Shown: positions 1 to 10,663, numbered from the stretch's first letter. The stretch: DNA of 64,000 nt from Ophiobolus disseminans (GCA_010093685.1 MU006235.1:573780-637779); one strand, 5' to 3'. The notes: generated by a model from the letters alone, not told the origin. Numbers and translations are program-made.

Positions 1-59
1 TGCGCGCTTGATAGTTTTCGTATAAAACCGTGCACATCGCTTGCTACTATTCTTTCTTC

Positions 60-235
60 ACAAGTCTCGTGGAGAGTTCGTCAAGATGTTCGAAGTTACT
101 TGAGGTACTTCCCCTTCCACCACATCTTCTCTCTAATAACTAAGCTGTTTAAGCCACTCAAGATATTCGAAGCTACTCAAGCTACTCGAAGCACCTAAAG
201 GTTTTCGAAGCTACGCAAGCTACTTGAAGCCTCAA
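60..235. repeat. Degenerate TTCGAAGCTACTCAAGC-type repeats
   Basis: Imperfect direct and inverted copies of a motif like TTCGAAGCTACTCAAGCTACT recur about every 20-30 bases, just upstream of the gene starting at 372. Each core contains the palindrome TTCGAA or a one-base variant. It may be promoter or 5' UTR sequence of that gene. No coding potential is seen. The repeat boundaries are approximate. Confidence 0.5.
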
Positions 236-371
236 CGTATTCTACCTCCAATAATCTCAAACCTCCATTCCACAACACCTTTCTCTATTCACTAATCCAT
301 CCAAGCTCTTCCGAGCCACTCTCATCCTACATCCTACTTTCACATCACACACCAAGCCAATTCCACCCAGG

Positions 372-1202
372 ATGAACCTTCACCTTCTTCCCCGGACGGT
401 CCTCCCCTTTCCCTGGGAAGTCATCAGCCCCCGTGTAGCGCGCAACAAGACCACCGGCGAAGAAAAGCATCTGTCTGAACTGGTCCTGCTGCTACGCTCG
501 CAGGGAATCAAGGTGGATTGTTCCGAGATACTCTTGCAGCCGCCGAAGCAACGCGGTGTACGAGGACCTGTTAAACCAAAGCCTGTTTATCATGTGGCAC
601 AATATCCCAAATTTTCGATAGCGCCGCCGCAACAGCAGTTTGTGTCTGCTCCACAGATACCATATCTTACCATGGCACCTGACTACAACTCACCTTACGT
701 TCTCTTCCTTCAACAACACTACGCGCCTCCTCCGCATCCTCAGGTGCCATTTCTTGCCACAGGACCTGGCTTCTCCCCCTATACGCCTTTCCCCGACGTA
801 TCTTCCTTCTCCGCCCTGCAATACGCCGTCCCGCCAAACACGGCCTTCTCGACTCCCCTCCCGCCCGTTTAGCCCCTGGGTGCTCCTGCCCCCCAACAAG
901 GTACGACGACGCACGCACATCAGCGGTCTCTGGCGAGCCTCGTAGCACCCAAAGTTAGCATCGCCCCTACCGGCGCCGACGCGCCTTCCTCGAACCCCGA
1001 GGGCGAGTCCACAAATCTCACCAACGACGGCGTGCCTTCCTCGAGCCCCGAGGATCCTGCAGCTTGGCGGCCCGACGAGACGGACGATGATGATTGGGTA
1101 ATGAGGTTGCAGGCTGTTGCGGATCATCAGCCGCCGGTTGTTGGTGAGCAGGGTGGGATGTGGTATGGGGGACAAGAGTGGGTTGCTGCTGCACATGTTT
1201 GA
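372..1202 (+). CDS. Hypothetical Pro-rich protein with an in-frame TAG that may be a 75-nt intron
   Basis: I do not recognise this protein. It starts with a short charged N-terminus (about residues 1-60), followed by a Pro/Gln/Tyr-rich low-complexity region and an acidic tail with a DETDDDDW stretch. The reading frame from 372 meets TAG at 870-872. The same frame then continues open to TGA at 1200-1202 with similar low-complexity composition. The TAG is also the last three bases of a plausible acceptor (pyrimidine-rich, GTTTAG). Removing 798-872 (GTATCT...TTAG, 75 nt, a multiple of three) restores a 251-aa protein. The branch site is weak, so a nonsense mutation is possible. Overlapping minus-strand frames look like shadows. 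Confidence 0.55.
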
Positions 1203-1702
1203 GCAGTTGTGATGGGGGTTTAGCGTTGTTGGTTTAGCGCTCTGTGATGGTCTCAACTCATGGATGGAATTAATGTTTGAAAATCAACCTATATAATAAA
1301 TTGTCTAATTTACAGCACGTCTCCTTCCTCTTAGTTGAACATGTCCTGAAGCCATTCACATGTGATTCCAGTCTCTCCGTGTTATCTAATCGCTAGGCGA
1401 AATACTCTAACCACATGTGTTGGCGCGTAGTCGTGGCTCACATAGCAGTACCGCAGTTGAGAGTTCACTATAGTAACTTCGGTACACCCATGTTCGCCTA
1501 CGCTAAAATGGCAATTCGGGGTCTAAGAGTATCGTAGTAATGGACCCAGAATTAAGTGGTTGTTTATGTGATTTTAGACGTATATGATCTCTGCCCCCTC
1601 GCTGCTCTGCTTTCTTTTCTACCAAGCAATCGCACGACATTTCGAAGCAAAGTCGACCTCTACCACTACCTTGCCACCTTCTCAACCAAGCCTAATCCAA
1701 CA
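1203..1702. other. Intergenic, no feature seen
   Basis: Holds the 3' end of the first gene and the promoter of the next. An open frame runs from 1556 into the next gene, but its first 49 codons look like read-in from upstream, with no good start context. Confidence 0.5.
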
Positions 1703-2506
1703 ATGCCATCCCAAACGCCCCCATTCTGGCAAGAAAACCCCCATCCCTGGATCTCAGAGTTCCCAAACAAGGCCACCAACACCTTCACGGAGCAAGCATG
1801 CACGCCCAACATGCAGCGGGGCGCGAAGCCGCATCTGACGCAAGCAAGGACCATCAACGACGTTTCAGAAAACGATACAATGTATCCAAAGATGGCGAAG
1901 CAGCAGTTGGAGATAGATAGTGAGAGTGTACCCGTGGTGCGGAAAGTGCAAGGTGGAGAGACACCCGAGGAATACGACCCGTTTAGCGACGTAGGAGACT
2001 ATATGTGGCAGGCGTATGGAAACGGGTTTGCACAACAACAACGGCTGCAGTACACCCCTGCTGGCAACGAGAGAGTCCAACACATACCGACGTGTTTCGA
2101 CACTTTTCCACAGCAACATCAATATCAACCCTCCTCCATCCCAGCCCCCACCCTCACTCCCGTAATCGACCTAACGATCGACCCTCCCGTACCCGACCTA
2201 ACACACGACGACCCTCTAATCATCGACCTAACATACGACGACCCTCCTATCACCGACCTAACACTCTCCCCATTCCCCGTCCTCTCCCGCGCCCGGCAAC
2301 GTCAACGCACCCTGGCTACACTCGCCTCCTCTAACGTTGAGGTTACTGAGATAATCGACTCGACATCTGAGCAAGAGAGGGGGATGCAATACGAATTTGA
2401 ACGTGGGATCGAAGAGTTGGAGAATGATCCCGCCAAGCATGCGTATATTGAGGGCTGGTTGGCGGGCGTTGGGGGGAGGTGGGAAAGGGAAAAGTTGGTG
2501 TGCTGA
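1703..2506 (+). CDS. Hypothetical protein with tandem SUMO-interacting-motif-like repeats
   Basis: Single-exon, 267-aa acidic protein of unknown family. I chose the ATG at 1703 (context CAACAATGCC) over the upstream in-frame start. Residues about 154-188 hold a tandem array of DLT motifs: VIDLT, PDLT, IIDLT and TDLT, each followed by an acidic or Pro-Pro spacer such as YDDPP. VIDLT and IIDLT match the hydrophobic core of SUMO-interacting motifs as known in PML and RNF4-type proteins, with flanking acidic residues. A further hydrophobic-acidic patch (EIIDST) lies at about residue 215. The rest is Gln/Pro-rich and probably disordered. A role in SUMO binding is inferred from motif shape only. 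There is no RING, SAP or other domain, and no signal peptide or membrane segment. Confidence 0.6.
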   Translation: MPSQTPPFWQENPHPWISEFPNKATNTFTEQACTPNMQRGAKPHLTQARTINDVSENDTMYPKMAKQQLEIDSESVPVVRKVQGGETPEEYDPFSDVGDYMWQAYGNGFAQQQRLQYTPAGNERVQHIPTCFDTFPQQHQYQPSSIPAPTLTPVIDLTIDPPVPDLTHDDPLIIDLTYDDPPITDLTLSPFPVLSRARQRQRTLATLASSNVEVTEIIDSTSEQERGMQYEFERGIEELENDPAKHAYIEGWLAGVGGRWEREKLVC

Positions 2507-2875
2507 TGTGTAGATGTAGGAGAGTGCAAGACTGTTCGAGATACCCTTTGTATTGTTTCCTTCGTTAGTTGAGACACCACGGAGTGCTCTAGCACTACGT
2601 GTCAGCACTCCAAAACGCACAGCGCACAATGCTTCAAGACGTAGTCTCAGTATTACTAGAATGTCCATTGGTATGAATAATGTAAAGGAAGTGGGTATCA
2701 ACTTTGAATGCATCATGCCATGCCGTCTCCAATGCAGAATGAACAGAATGTACAGTATACCATGCAAACCGCGCATCGCTATGCAAATGCAAAAACCAAT
2801 ACCTCCAGGGGTAAGAATAATGTGATGATGAAAGGAAAAACTCGTCTTAACAACACGGCGAACCATGTTCCGCTC
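2507..2875. other. Convergent 3' intergenic region
   Basis: Lies between the 3' ends of two convergent genes. Short overlapping open frames on both strands show no family resemblance. I see no repeat or RNA gene. Confidence 0.5.
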
Positions 2876-5800
2876 TTAAACTTCAATGTTCTCAAAGGGA
2901 TCCCGATCAGGCGGCAGGCCCTTGTACATGACATTGCCTCGCGCATCCAACCTCGCATTCACGCTGGTGATCCAAATCTTATTCGTGAACAGACTTGTGC
3001 GTTGGATCTCGTCCTTAGCAACACCCAACTCGTCGTATGGAATCCAAACAGCCGGCTGAATAGCGCGAGTGGCTGGATGTTGAAAGCTCCTCTTAATGAG
3101 CTTCTGTCGGGCTTCAGGCTCGATGTCGGCGAGCTCATCATCGATGTTATCGAAGAGGTTACCGGAGGGCATGCCTTGGTTCTCCATGTCGCGGATGGGC
3201 TGGGTGACTTCGTCAAGACCGTGCTTGAGAGCATCGGTCACAGCGTTTAGTGGATCTTTACGCTTCTTCTTCTTCTTGTCCGTATGCGAGTGTGAATGGG
3301 TACGTGACTGGGAACTCATGCGGGACTCTCGAGCCCAGGCTGATGGGCGGCGTGGGCGCTCAGGGGAAGCAGTCAAACCATTGGAAGATGAACGGTTTCC
3401 ATCCATATTTCTCAACTCATAAGCACCAGGCCCATAGGCAGAGTCGCCATGTTTCCGATCCTCTATGCGGTTTTGCTCTTCAAGATGTGCAAGTTCGCGT
3501 TCTTCAGCGGTCGCTTTGGCATTCTCGGCTGTTAGCGACTGGTGCTCGTCGTCATCTTGCTGCCAGCGGCTAGCCTGAGCGCGTTGGAATTCCTCGTCGC
3601 GCTCAACTGCCTCGTCTTCAAAGGTTATTGGAAGATAGGTGAACAACGGTCCGAAAGCTCTGTTCAGTACAAACTGGTACAAGATGGTGAAGATAAGGGT
3701 GACGATCATGATAATGGCATGCGGGACGCATTGTCCGCCGGGCTGGAGGAAGAACAGTCCAATCAGACAGAGCTGGAGGAAATAAAGTCCAGTGAAGAGC
3801 TGATTCACAGCTTTCGGGAAGATGAGACCGTTCGTTTCGGCCTTGGCGTAGCTGACGTAGATCATCTGATAACGGTAGGTAAACCAGAAGAGGCTGAATG
3901 TGATCAACATCATCACCAGGATTAGCGGGGATACGACCGAGTAGATAATTCCTAAGAAAGTTAGCAAGGAGCCGTGTTGGAGGATTAGTTGCGCATACCG
4001 ATTGCACCAAAGTTTGTGTACACAGGAATCATGGTACCCCAGTTGATGCCAGGCCTACTGAGAACCCTAGAAACCTTCTCACGTGGTGTAGTGTCGAGGA
4101 AACGTAGGAGGATGATGACAACGACAGCGCCAATCTGGAGTAATGTTCCAGAGCTGATACTGAGGGCCTGCAGAATCATGTAGGAGAAGAAGTAGTTGGC
4201 AGACCTGGGCAGATTCTCTGCCAATACCTGAGGGACGCTGATAGGATTGTCGAGGAGCTTGGTCAGAGTTGCTGAGATACCGGTGGCAATCGAGACAACC
4301 AGAAACAATTGGACGAAGACGAAGGCGAAGTAGAAGTTCTGAACGAGTAGTTCTCGCTCTCCAGCCGTGGTCGTACCGGTGAGTCCAGCTAGGAAGCGCA
4401 GAAGGATAGGCAATACTGCAAACAGAATAGCGAGGAACAGCGGGGGCAACACACCCTGTATGAAACTTATGAGCCAGGTCGGGAGGGAATTGATCCACCG
4501 CAGCCAATGGACTTTTACGGTTAGAGTCTTGACCTGAGACAGAAGACCAGTGAACGAGACTGGAATACCCCAGAAGATGATGAGTCCTACGATGAGTATG
4601 ATCACTCCGGCCATGCGAAGATATCGCTCCCACCACTTCATACTCAGGTTGTCCCAGAGAACGTAGTTGGGATTGACTTCGACTGTGCGTGGCGCCATCT
4701 GCCTTGGAATGTGGTGGCTGACCGATTGACAGGCCATGTGTGCTGCGACTTGGTGGTTGAACTGGATAAAAGCTGAGTTCATCAAAGGGAATCGCTCCTC
4801 GTGCGCCTGGTCATCGGCAATCTCCGCGTTGAGACGAGCCAGTTCCTTTCGACAGTAGTAGATGGTGTCCACCTTCTTACCGATAAGTGGCAGTGATGGC
4901 CACCACGATTTGTTGAACAATGGGACACGCATCGTGTCCCTATCTTTAGGCTTGAGATACGTCCTCCACAAAGCGTTTTCATCATCCTCGGCAAAGGCGT
5001 CGTTGTATAGCCCAACGACACTGTAGGTAATCTTCTCTCTTTCGGCATCCTTGAGCTCCATGATTGGCGCTTGACCTGGCTTGTGAAAAGGCTGTGGGCT
5101 TGCAAAGTCACCTTGTCCGAGGTATGCGGCTATCAACCTCTTGAAGGGGTGGAAACCAGAAGATTTAGGTGCCTTTTCCTTCTCCTCGGGATCCTCTGCC
5201 TTCTCCTTCTCCGCCGCGGTTGGAGAGTTTGGATCGGTGACTATACCGTCCGATTCGTACTTCTCCTTGTCGGGACCGGCAAGCCGAGTGTAAGTGTCAC
5301 TGCTAGTGCCCCTGCGAGTGAAATCTGCGGATGTCGGCGAAGATCCCGGCACTTCGTCGGTGCCATCCACATGCGGCTGCACAGGCTCGTGTTTGTTGTT
5401 CCGACCAAGTGCGCCTTTGAATCCACCAAGCACTTTCTTGTTGAACCGGTCCACACCCTGGCCGACGTCCCGGAAGCCTTCGCCGACTGCATGAATGCCT
5501 TGTCCAACAAACTGCATTGGAAGAATCCCTTGTTTGCGGTCTGGTGATGTGGAGCGGGAGGAGGAGGACGAGGATACTGATGCGGGTTGCTCGAGCACTT
5601 GCTGCAATTGTTGCTCGATTTCGTGCGGGTTACCTGCATCTGCACCATCATCATGCGTTTCCGAGGCGATGCGTTCATCGTGCATGGCTTCGTCGTGCTT
5701 CCTCTCTCTTCTGCTCTTCGTCTTCTGGCCCTCCTTCTTTGCCCGAGCCGCCTCCATTTTCATATGTTTCTTGGTGCAAGCGATGACGAGGTTGGTCTCG

Positions 5801-6681
5801 GCCGCTTCAAGCGCCCTCGCCACCTTGGTCCTCTTGTTGACCTTCTCTTGCAGATCATCATAGTTGCGGTTGATCCAGATGTCTTTGATACCACCTGGGA
5901 AAACGTCGTAGAGAGCGTCTAGCGCGGGTACGGTGAGCCATTTCCGCGGTATGCTTTGAATGAGAATCGTGGTTGCAGAAGCGCGCATGCGATGTTCGGG
6001 CATGGTGAGAATGGTCTGCCTGAGGCGAACAAATCTCCTCAAGGCGGCGTAGAAGTTGAAGCAAACCCAAATAACGACGAGGACAGCAAGGATTAGATGG
6101 GCCCAGAGGCGGTGATTCTTCTCGGGGGTGGCTACGTTCGGCCACGCAAAGGAGTCTAAGCCAGAGACATCTTCCGTATCACCGACACGGTTTATCGGCA
6201 AGAGGATGGGCAGGATAACGAGCGCCATGGGTATGAATATGCGAAGCAGCAATTGGAGATATTGGAGGAAGAGGTAGCCATCGACACCGGCAATTCGGAC
6301 AAGCTCGCGGTCGCTGATGGTGAAAACATTCTTGAACGACTCCCAGGCGGTCACGGGCGGAGCGATACGTCTTGCTTTGGGGACAAAGGCTGTTTTGTAG
6401 TAGCTACAGCTATTAGCATATGTCGTGTTGCGGGGGTGAATGGCGTACTAGATCTTGTGGAACAGGCCCTGCCGCTCTGTGCTCTTCTCTGTGCTCGCCT
6501 TGGTCTTGTGGAGCTTCCAGTTGCCGCTCAATATCAAGAAGACGAGCATCTGGATTCCAAAGACTACAGCACCGGCGGACAGGGACGCGGCAAAGTTCTC
6601 TATGCTCTGGTTTTCGGCTCTCGCAGCGGAACCGGGGCCCGTAGAGGCCGTCGGCGTGGGGGCCGCTGCTGTGTTGGACAT
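2876..6681 (-). CDS. CSC1/OSCA/TMEM63-type calcium-permeable channel (DUF221)
   Basis: Large osmosensitive, mechanosensitive-type cation channel of the plasma or endomembrane, 1237 aa. Exons are 6681-6449, 6403-3999 and 3951-2876. Introns of 45 and 47 nt have GTACGC/TGCTAAT/TAG and GTATGC/GCTAAC/TAG signals and join in phase. Domain order: first membrane helix in the N-terminal exon (about residues 30-55), two more helices by residue 205 (RSN1_TM), a long cytosolic PHM7-type domain with a disordered acidic and Ser-rich insert, then the 7TM core from about residue 665 (PVYTNFGAIG followed by the IYS...SPLIL helix spans the second intron). A C-terminal PHM7_ext tail follows (YDELGVAKDE, NARLDARG...YKGLPPDRDP). 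This is the full domain set of fungal CSC1-like proteins. Large plus-strand frames inside it are shadows. Confidence 0.92.
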
Positions 6682-8008
6682 GTTGTGCTCTTATGTGCTG
6701 TGGTGGTAGGAGCGCAGGTGTATGTGTTTCGTGAATTCGTCAATTGGTGGCCCCTGTGTCTAGCAGTATGTAGACATGGAGGGGAAGTGGCGAGGGCAGC
6801 TGCTGTAGTAGGCAGTTGCAGAGTGAAGGTGTCGTAGGTGAAGTCGCAAAAGTTTTGGACAATGGTTATCGAAGGGAACAGGGTTATTCAAGGGCGACAT
6901 CGACTGGCTGGAGGGTTTGCAGTCGACGTGTTTCACGCTTGAATTCAGGGCGCGTGCCAGTGCCAAGACGCGCCACTGCGTCATATGCGCCTACTGGCAG
7001 CCAATAATTCGCCAACTCACGGCCAATTACCAGCGGCGGACGCCGTTGACTCTCCGTTGTGTGCACAATACCGTTGTTGTAGGGTCCAACAGTATTCTTG
7101 GCCTGCCGTTGTTGCGCCTAGACAATGTGTTTCAGACTTCCTTTGTGTTTGTATTGTAGCCTCACAATCTCAGTCAGGCCCAGTTGAGCATCTGGACGCG
7201 ATCGGTGCAGGGGCCCACGAGCTTATCCGAGGCATGATATCATTGCGCGTGGCCAGGAAATTGGTTGCGCCGTGTTCCCGTATCGCCTCGCTTGATTTGT
7301 TTGTGGCACGAGCATCAGTCTTGCACACGTGCTCGCCTGCTCTTATTCGTGCACATCCAAGCGAGAAAACTGCCAAAGACAAGATTTGGGAACGCCTCCA
7401 AGTTGCAATACCAGTTTCAACATCGGTCTTCAACTGCAGGCGTACCGTTACCTAGGTATCTACCTACATCCTCACTTGCACAACCCAAAGAGCAAGAGAC
7501 CGTGGGAACGACCCCAATATTGATCTAAGATCGCATGGCGCGGACTGACGCGAGGCCCAGAATAGAGCCTGTTTGTGGGAAACAGGCTCCACAGCAGGGG
7601 CCACTCTACGAGAATCCGAAAGCTTAATTAGTGTTTTACCACAACATGTGTCAACGTCCTTTTGAGCTTGCGATCAATTGATGGTAAGACATACATAGGT
7701 AGTGTTCGTGCTGAGCAACTGTCTGAGTGAATGAGACAACGACCACGACAACCATGAAATACCTGCGCTGTGCGATACAGGTGTCAACTCATAGATGATA
7801 GCTACGCATGTTTCAGCACACCAGTTCCAGATCAGACTCAAGCCCAGTAAGCACTATTCTTAGCTACTACGTTGATTAACAATGTTAGACTCAAGTCATC
7901 CACAATAGTAACGAGAGATTTATAAGACCCATCTCCATTTCCATAGCCTCTTCATAACTCAACTTCAGTTCAACACACTAAGAGTTTATCCGATCAACCA
8001 CGTTCAGT
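6682..8008. other. Divergent intergenic region, 1.3 kb
   Basis: Shared upstream region of the channel gene (minus) and the gene at 8009 (plus). Open frames here (for example 6985-7455) lack recognisable sequence. A TACCTAGGTA palindrome lies at 7449-7458. Confidence 0.5.
7919..7926 (+). promoter_or_regulatory. TATA-like box upstream of the 8009 gene
   Basis: TTTATAAG lies about 85 bases before the ATG at 8009, followed by a CT- and CA-rich leader typical of fungal core promoters. It is placed by position and sequence only. Confidence 0.35.
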
Positions 8009-8723
8009 ATGTCGATCTCCAACGCAACGCTCGAGTCACACTCCTTCAAACCAACAGCAGTGCTGTGGGTCGCGCCAAGAAACTTCTCCTACAGTTTTAA
8101 AAAAACCAGAAGAAGTTCGGATCTACAACGTAACCAAGAGCATGGACGTCCCCTACACGGAGATGTCGTTTCTCTACAAGGCCCAAGCTAAAGCAGCGCT
8201 CCGAAAGCCCTCCTCTGAACTCCTCATGGCCATCAAGCGAGAGTCGGCAGGCTGGGTGTCGACTAAGTACACCATCACCGACGGCCGGCACGTCCCCGTC
8301 GGAGAGTGGCCAGAGCCCTTCTTTCCCATCTTCGTAAGTGACCAAGCCGTTTTCACATTCACACAAAACACCAAATACTCTGCACCACCGATGACCGTTG
8401 CTCGCAACGGTTGGCTGTCAGAAGACGAATCGTTCTCGTCGGGCTCGCATCGATACTACTGGCATCGCGACTGGGCGGGCCCTCAATGGGGTCAGTCTAA
8501 TACGACGTTGTACAAACGCACCGGCAAAGTCGATGTTGAGGTCGCTAAGTTCGGGCAATCGTGGATGAGCGGAATTGGCAACGAGGGTGTTTTGCTAGTG
8601 GATGAGGTTCACGTTACGAAGCTTATAGCATGTACGACGCTGATGGTTGCGCTGCAGAAGCGCCAGGTGCGCCAGGAGGCAGCCAGGTTTCATCGCGACG
8701 TTGCGCATAGAAGAGATGGTTAA
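8009..8723 (+). pseudogene. LURP-one/tubby-C-like fungal protein, frameshifted at an A7 run
   Basis: The N-terminal frame (MSISNATLE...LWVAPRNFSYSFKK) runs into a seven-A tract at 8099-8105. The continuation (PEEVRIYNVTKSMDVPYTEM...) lies in the next frame. Removing one A joins them into one 237-aa reading frame ending at 8723. The joined protein recalls a fungal family with a tubby-C/LURP-one-like beta fold: N-terminal PRNFSYSF, central MAIKRES...YTITDG, a YYW-type core strand and GVLLVDE near the C-terminus. The family name is from memory. The lesion could be a true frameshift mutation or a homopolymer sequencing error. It needs a +1 shift, so it does not match a standard -1 slippery site. 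A GTAAGT at 8334 is not needed to keep the frame open. Confidence 0.5.
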
Positions 8724-9370
8724 AGCTGCTGTGTTGGCATCTTCACTCTTGCTCTGGGAATGTTGGAATTTGTCATTTATGAATATCATTGAATTGGAAC
8801 ATATTGGGAACCCCATCGTTTGTTACATCGTTTGCTGTGTTTATTGCGTGACATCTGCGTCGTTGGAACCAGGCTGGAAAGGATAACAAGCATGTACGAA
8901 AATTCACTGACCATGCATTCAATGCGATCCAAGTTTCAGTCCTTGCCCAGTCACATCAACTACTGAACCACATGTCGAGACGACTGGACGTGAAGCATGT
9001 TTCCAAGATCGCCACTTTGCACTCTGATTCGTGGCACTGCCCTGATCGGAGAACGTGATCGACTTTGTACAACATGATCAGCGATACATCGTGGCTGTGT
9101 CAAGCTCACGATACACGAAGATGTCTTGCATCGACGTCACTGCACTGTATTAAGACCAATGGAGAAGAAATATATATGGGTTGGGGGTGCTCAACGAACA
9201 GCTAAAACAAATCTTGAACGCATACCTATCCTCGAATACCAAAGTCTGTTCAAACCAACAATCAACCCAACACAATGCTCCTATTTCTTGACATCCATCC
9301 ATCATCCATACCGAGTTCCTCCACACCTACAATCTTTGACTTCTCCCCTCAACACATACTACAACGCACT
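8724..9370. other. Intergenic region
   Basis: No supported gene. A TATATATGG box at about 9170-9178 and a CA-rich leader probably belong to the small gene at 9371. Confidence 0.45.
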
Positions 9371-9577
9371 ATGTCGTCTACGCATCCCTACCCACCAACC
9401 TCACAACACAAACAAGACACACAAGTCCACATCTCATCCGAGGAAGTTACGCGCGCTCCTAGTCCCGATAGCGACGAGGCAAGAATCTCGCAAGAACGCA
9501 AAGCAGAGCAGGAGAGAAAGATGCGATATGATAGGAGGGGCGAGGGCATTTTAGTGGCGATTTGCGCGGTAATGTAA
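9371..9577 (+). CDS. Small hypothetical protein, 68 aa
   Basis: Short, strongly charged protein. The N-terminal half is Ser/Pro/Gln-rich. The middle holds RAPSPDSDEARISQERK, likely a phosphorylated disordered stretch and then a short helix (about residues 38-55). The C-terminus is hydrophobic (GILVAICAVM). I chose the ATG at 9371 over an in-frame start at 9275 because the extra sequence looks like leader. A TATA-like box lies about 195 bases upstream. I cannot name a family. Confidence 0.4.
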   Translation: MSSTHPYPPTSQHKQDTQVHISSEEVTRAPSPDSDEARISQERKAEQERKMRYDRRGEGILVAICAVM

Positions 9578-9780
9578 GGGGTTGGGCGTGGAGGGAAGGG
9601 GTATTCTTCATTTGGCGGTTGATATGGCTTCACATAATGTATACCTAGGTACTCGCTAGCTAGTGTAGCATGTATACAATGAGAGGTACTTCCAAAGCTT
9701 CCAAGATTTGAGTCAACCTTGGAATGCACGAGGCACGTGATTGCTCAAGTCCAAGACCTAGAAAATCATGCGCTAATTAG
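9578..9780. other. Short intergenic stretch with a palindrome
   Basis: Contains a TACCTAGGTA palindrome at 9642-9651. The last bases (GCGCTAATTAG) look like a branch site plus acceptor for the gene that follows, whose first exon I cannot place. Confidence 0.4.
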
Positions 9781-10443
9781 TGGCCCACCCAATTAAGAAA
9801 GGCTGCGAGGACGTGCCAGAACACCTTCGGTAAATGCAATGCAATCAGTTCGTCGAGCAGAGCGTCGTCGTCCTCCCTTGCTCGTTCCTCTTCTTCGAGC
9901 GTTCCTACACCGGTGAGCTTCGTGACATCGGTCCAGTCTACAAGCAGCTCGAGATCTTCCTCAACTCCATCGCCATCGCCTTCTCCGTCTCCATCTCCAT
10001 CGCCATCTCCATCGCCATCTCCATCGCCATCTCCATCGCCATCTCCATCGCCATCTCCATCCCCGTCTCCATCGCCCTCCCCAACACCAACTTCTTCCAC
10101 ACCCAAAATTCCAGCCTGCACCTACTCCAGCGCCCCAACCTGCACCTCATTCTCGGGCCCATTTTCCAACGCATGTCCCACCAACGACGGACGCTGCAAC
10201 TCGGGCTTTCAGGTGACGTGCGGCAAGATCATACGCGGGTTCAACCTCGCAACACAGCCTCCCAGCGGCCTTACCGTCGACGAGTGCATCGCCGCATGCG
10301 CCGCAGTCCCGGCTTGCGTCGGCGCAGTTTACGGTGGCACTGGCGCGTCCCCCGGATGCATCTTGCGCCGCGGGTTAACGTTTTTCGACGACTCGGTGCC
10401 GGGGTTTTCGGCGTTCGTAAGGCTTTGTGATGCAGGTACGTGA
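9781..10443 (+). CDS. Ser-Pro-repeat protein with a C-terminal Cys-rich PAN/apple-like domain; 5' end unresolved
   Basis: The open frame has no in-frame ATG (only GTG at 9913) and begins right after an acceptor-like TAG at 9780, so an upstream exon carrying the start is likely. Order of parts: a short Cys-bearing segment (CQNTFGKC), a Ser-rich stretch, a long (Ser-Pro)n linker encoded by the microsatellite at 9964-10078, then about 110 residues with eight or more cysteines (for example CPTNDGRC, VTCGK, DECIAACAAVPAC, GCILRRG). The spacing recalls fungal PAN/apple-like modules in secreted or wall-anchored proteins. The linker would be heavily O-glycosylated if secreted. No signal peptide is visible in the part present. 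GTACGT just before the stop suggests the 3' end may be spliced too. Confidence 0.5.
   Translation, partial: WPTQLRKAARTCQNTFGKCNAISSSSRASSSSLARSSSSSVPTPVSFVTSVQSTSSSRSSSTPSPSPSPSPSPSPSPSPSPSPSPSPSPSPSPSPSPSPSPTPTSSTPKIPACTYSSAPTCTSFSGPFSNACPTNDGRCNSGFQVTCGKIIRGFNLATQPPSGLTVDECIAACAAVPACVGAVYGGTGASPGCILRRGLTFFDDSVPGFSAFVRLCDAGT
9964..10078 (+). repeat. 12-bp minisatellite (TCCATCGCCATC)n encoding Ser-Pro
   Basis: Tandem copies of TCCATCGCCATC and close variants in frame with the surrounding protein, each unit coding Ser-Pro-Ser-Pro. The unit is a multiple of three, so copy-number change would alter linker length without shifting the frame. The minus-strand Gly-Asp repeat frame is its shadow. 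Confidence 0.85.
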
Positions 10444-10663
10444 GCTGTTAGGGTCCCGGACGATGAAGGCGGGTGTCATGATCGTGGGCGGCGCGGAAGG
10501 GGCGATTAGACTCGTTTTTTACATTGCTTGTTTTCTACATGAGCCGTGTTTCATACATATGTTTATATTCAAGCTCAGTACTTTGTTCTTCGTCCCAGAG
10601 ATATGTGAACAGCGCTGTTCTCCGTTTGCTGCGCCTGGTGTTCGTTCACTCCTCCACGTCGAT

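Noticed and set aside
690..1256. 188-aa minus-strand frame overlapping the first gene
   Set aside because: The plus strand gives a coherent low-complexity protein with a good start. The minus frame has no recognisable order and is compositionally a shadow.
5071..6145. Plus- and minus-strand frames inside the CSC1-like gene
   Set aside because: They are antisense or out of frame to a 1237-aa channel whose domains are complete.
8099..8106. Programmed -1 ribosomal frameshift at AAAAAAC
   Set aside because: The heptamer is not in the required phase with the upstream frame, and the downstream protein lies in the +1 frame.
9964..10078. CRISPR-like regular repeats
   Set aside because: The copies are contiguous without unique spacers, lie inside a coding frame, and the genome is eukaryotic.
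9777..10121. Minus-strand frame coding a Gly-Asp repeat protein
   Set aside because: It is the reverse complement of the Ser-Pro minisatellite. The plus-strand frame has a folded Cys-rich domain after the repeat; the minus frame has nothing.
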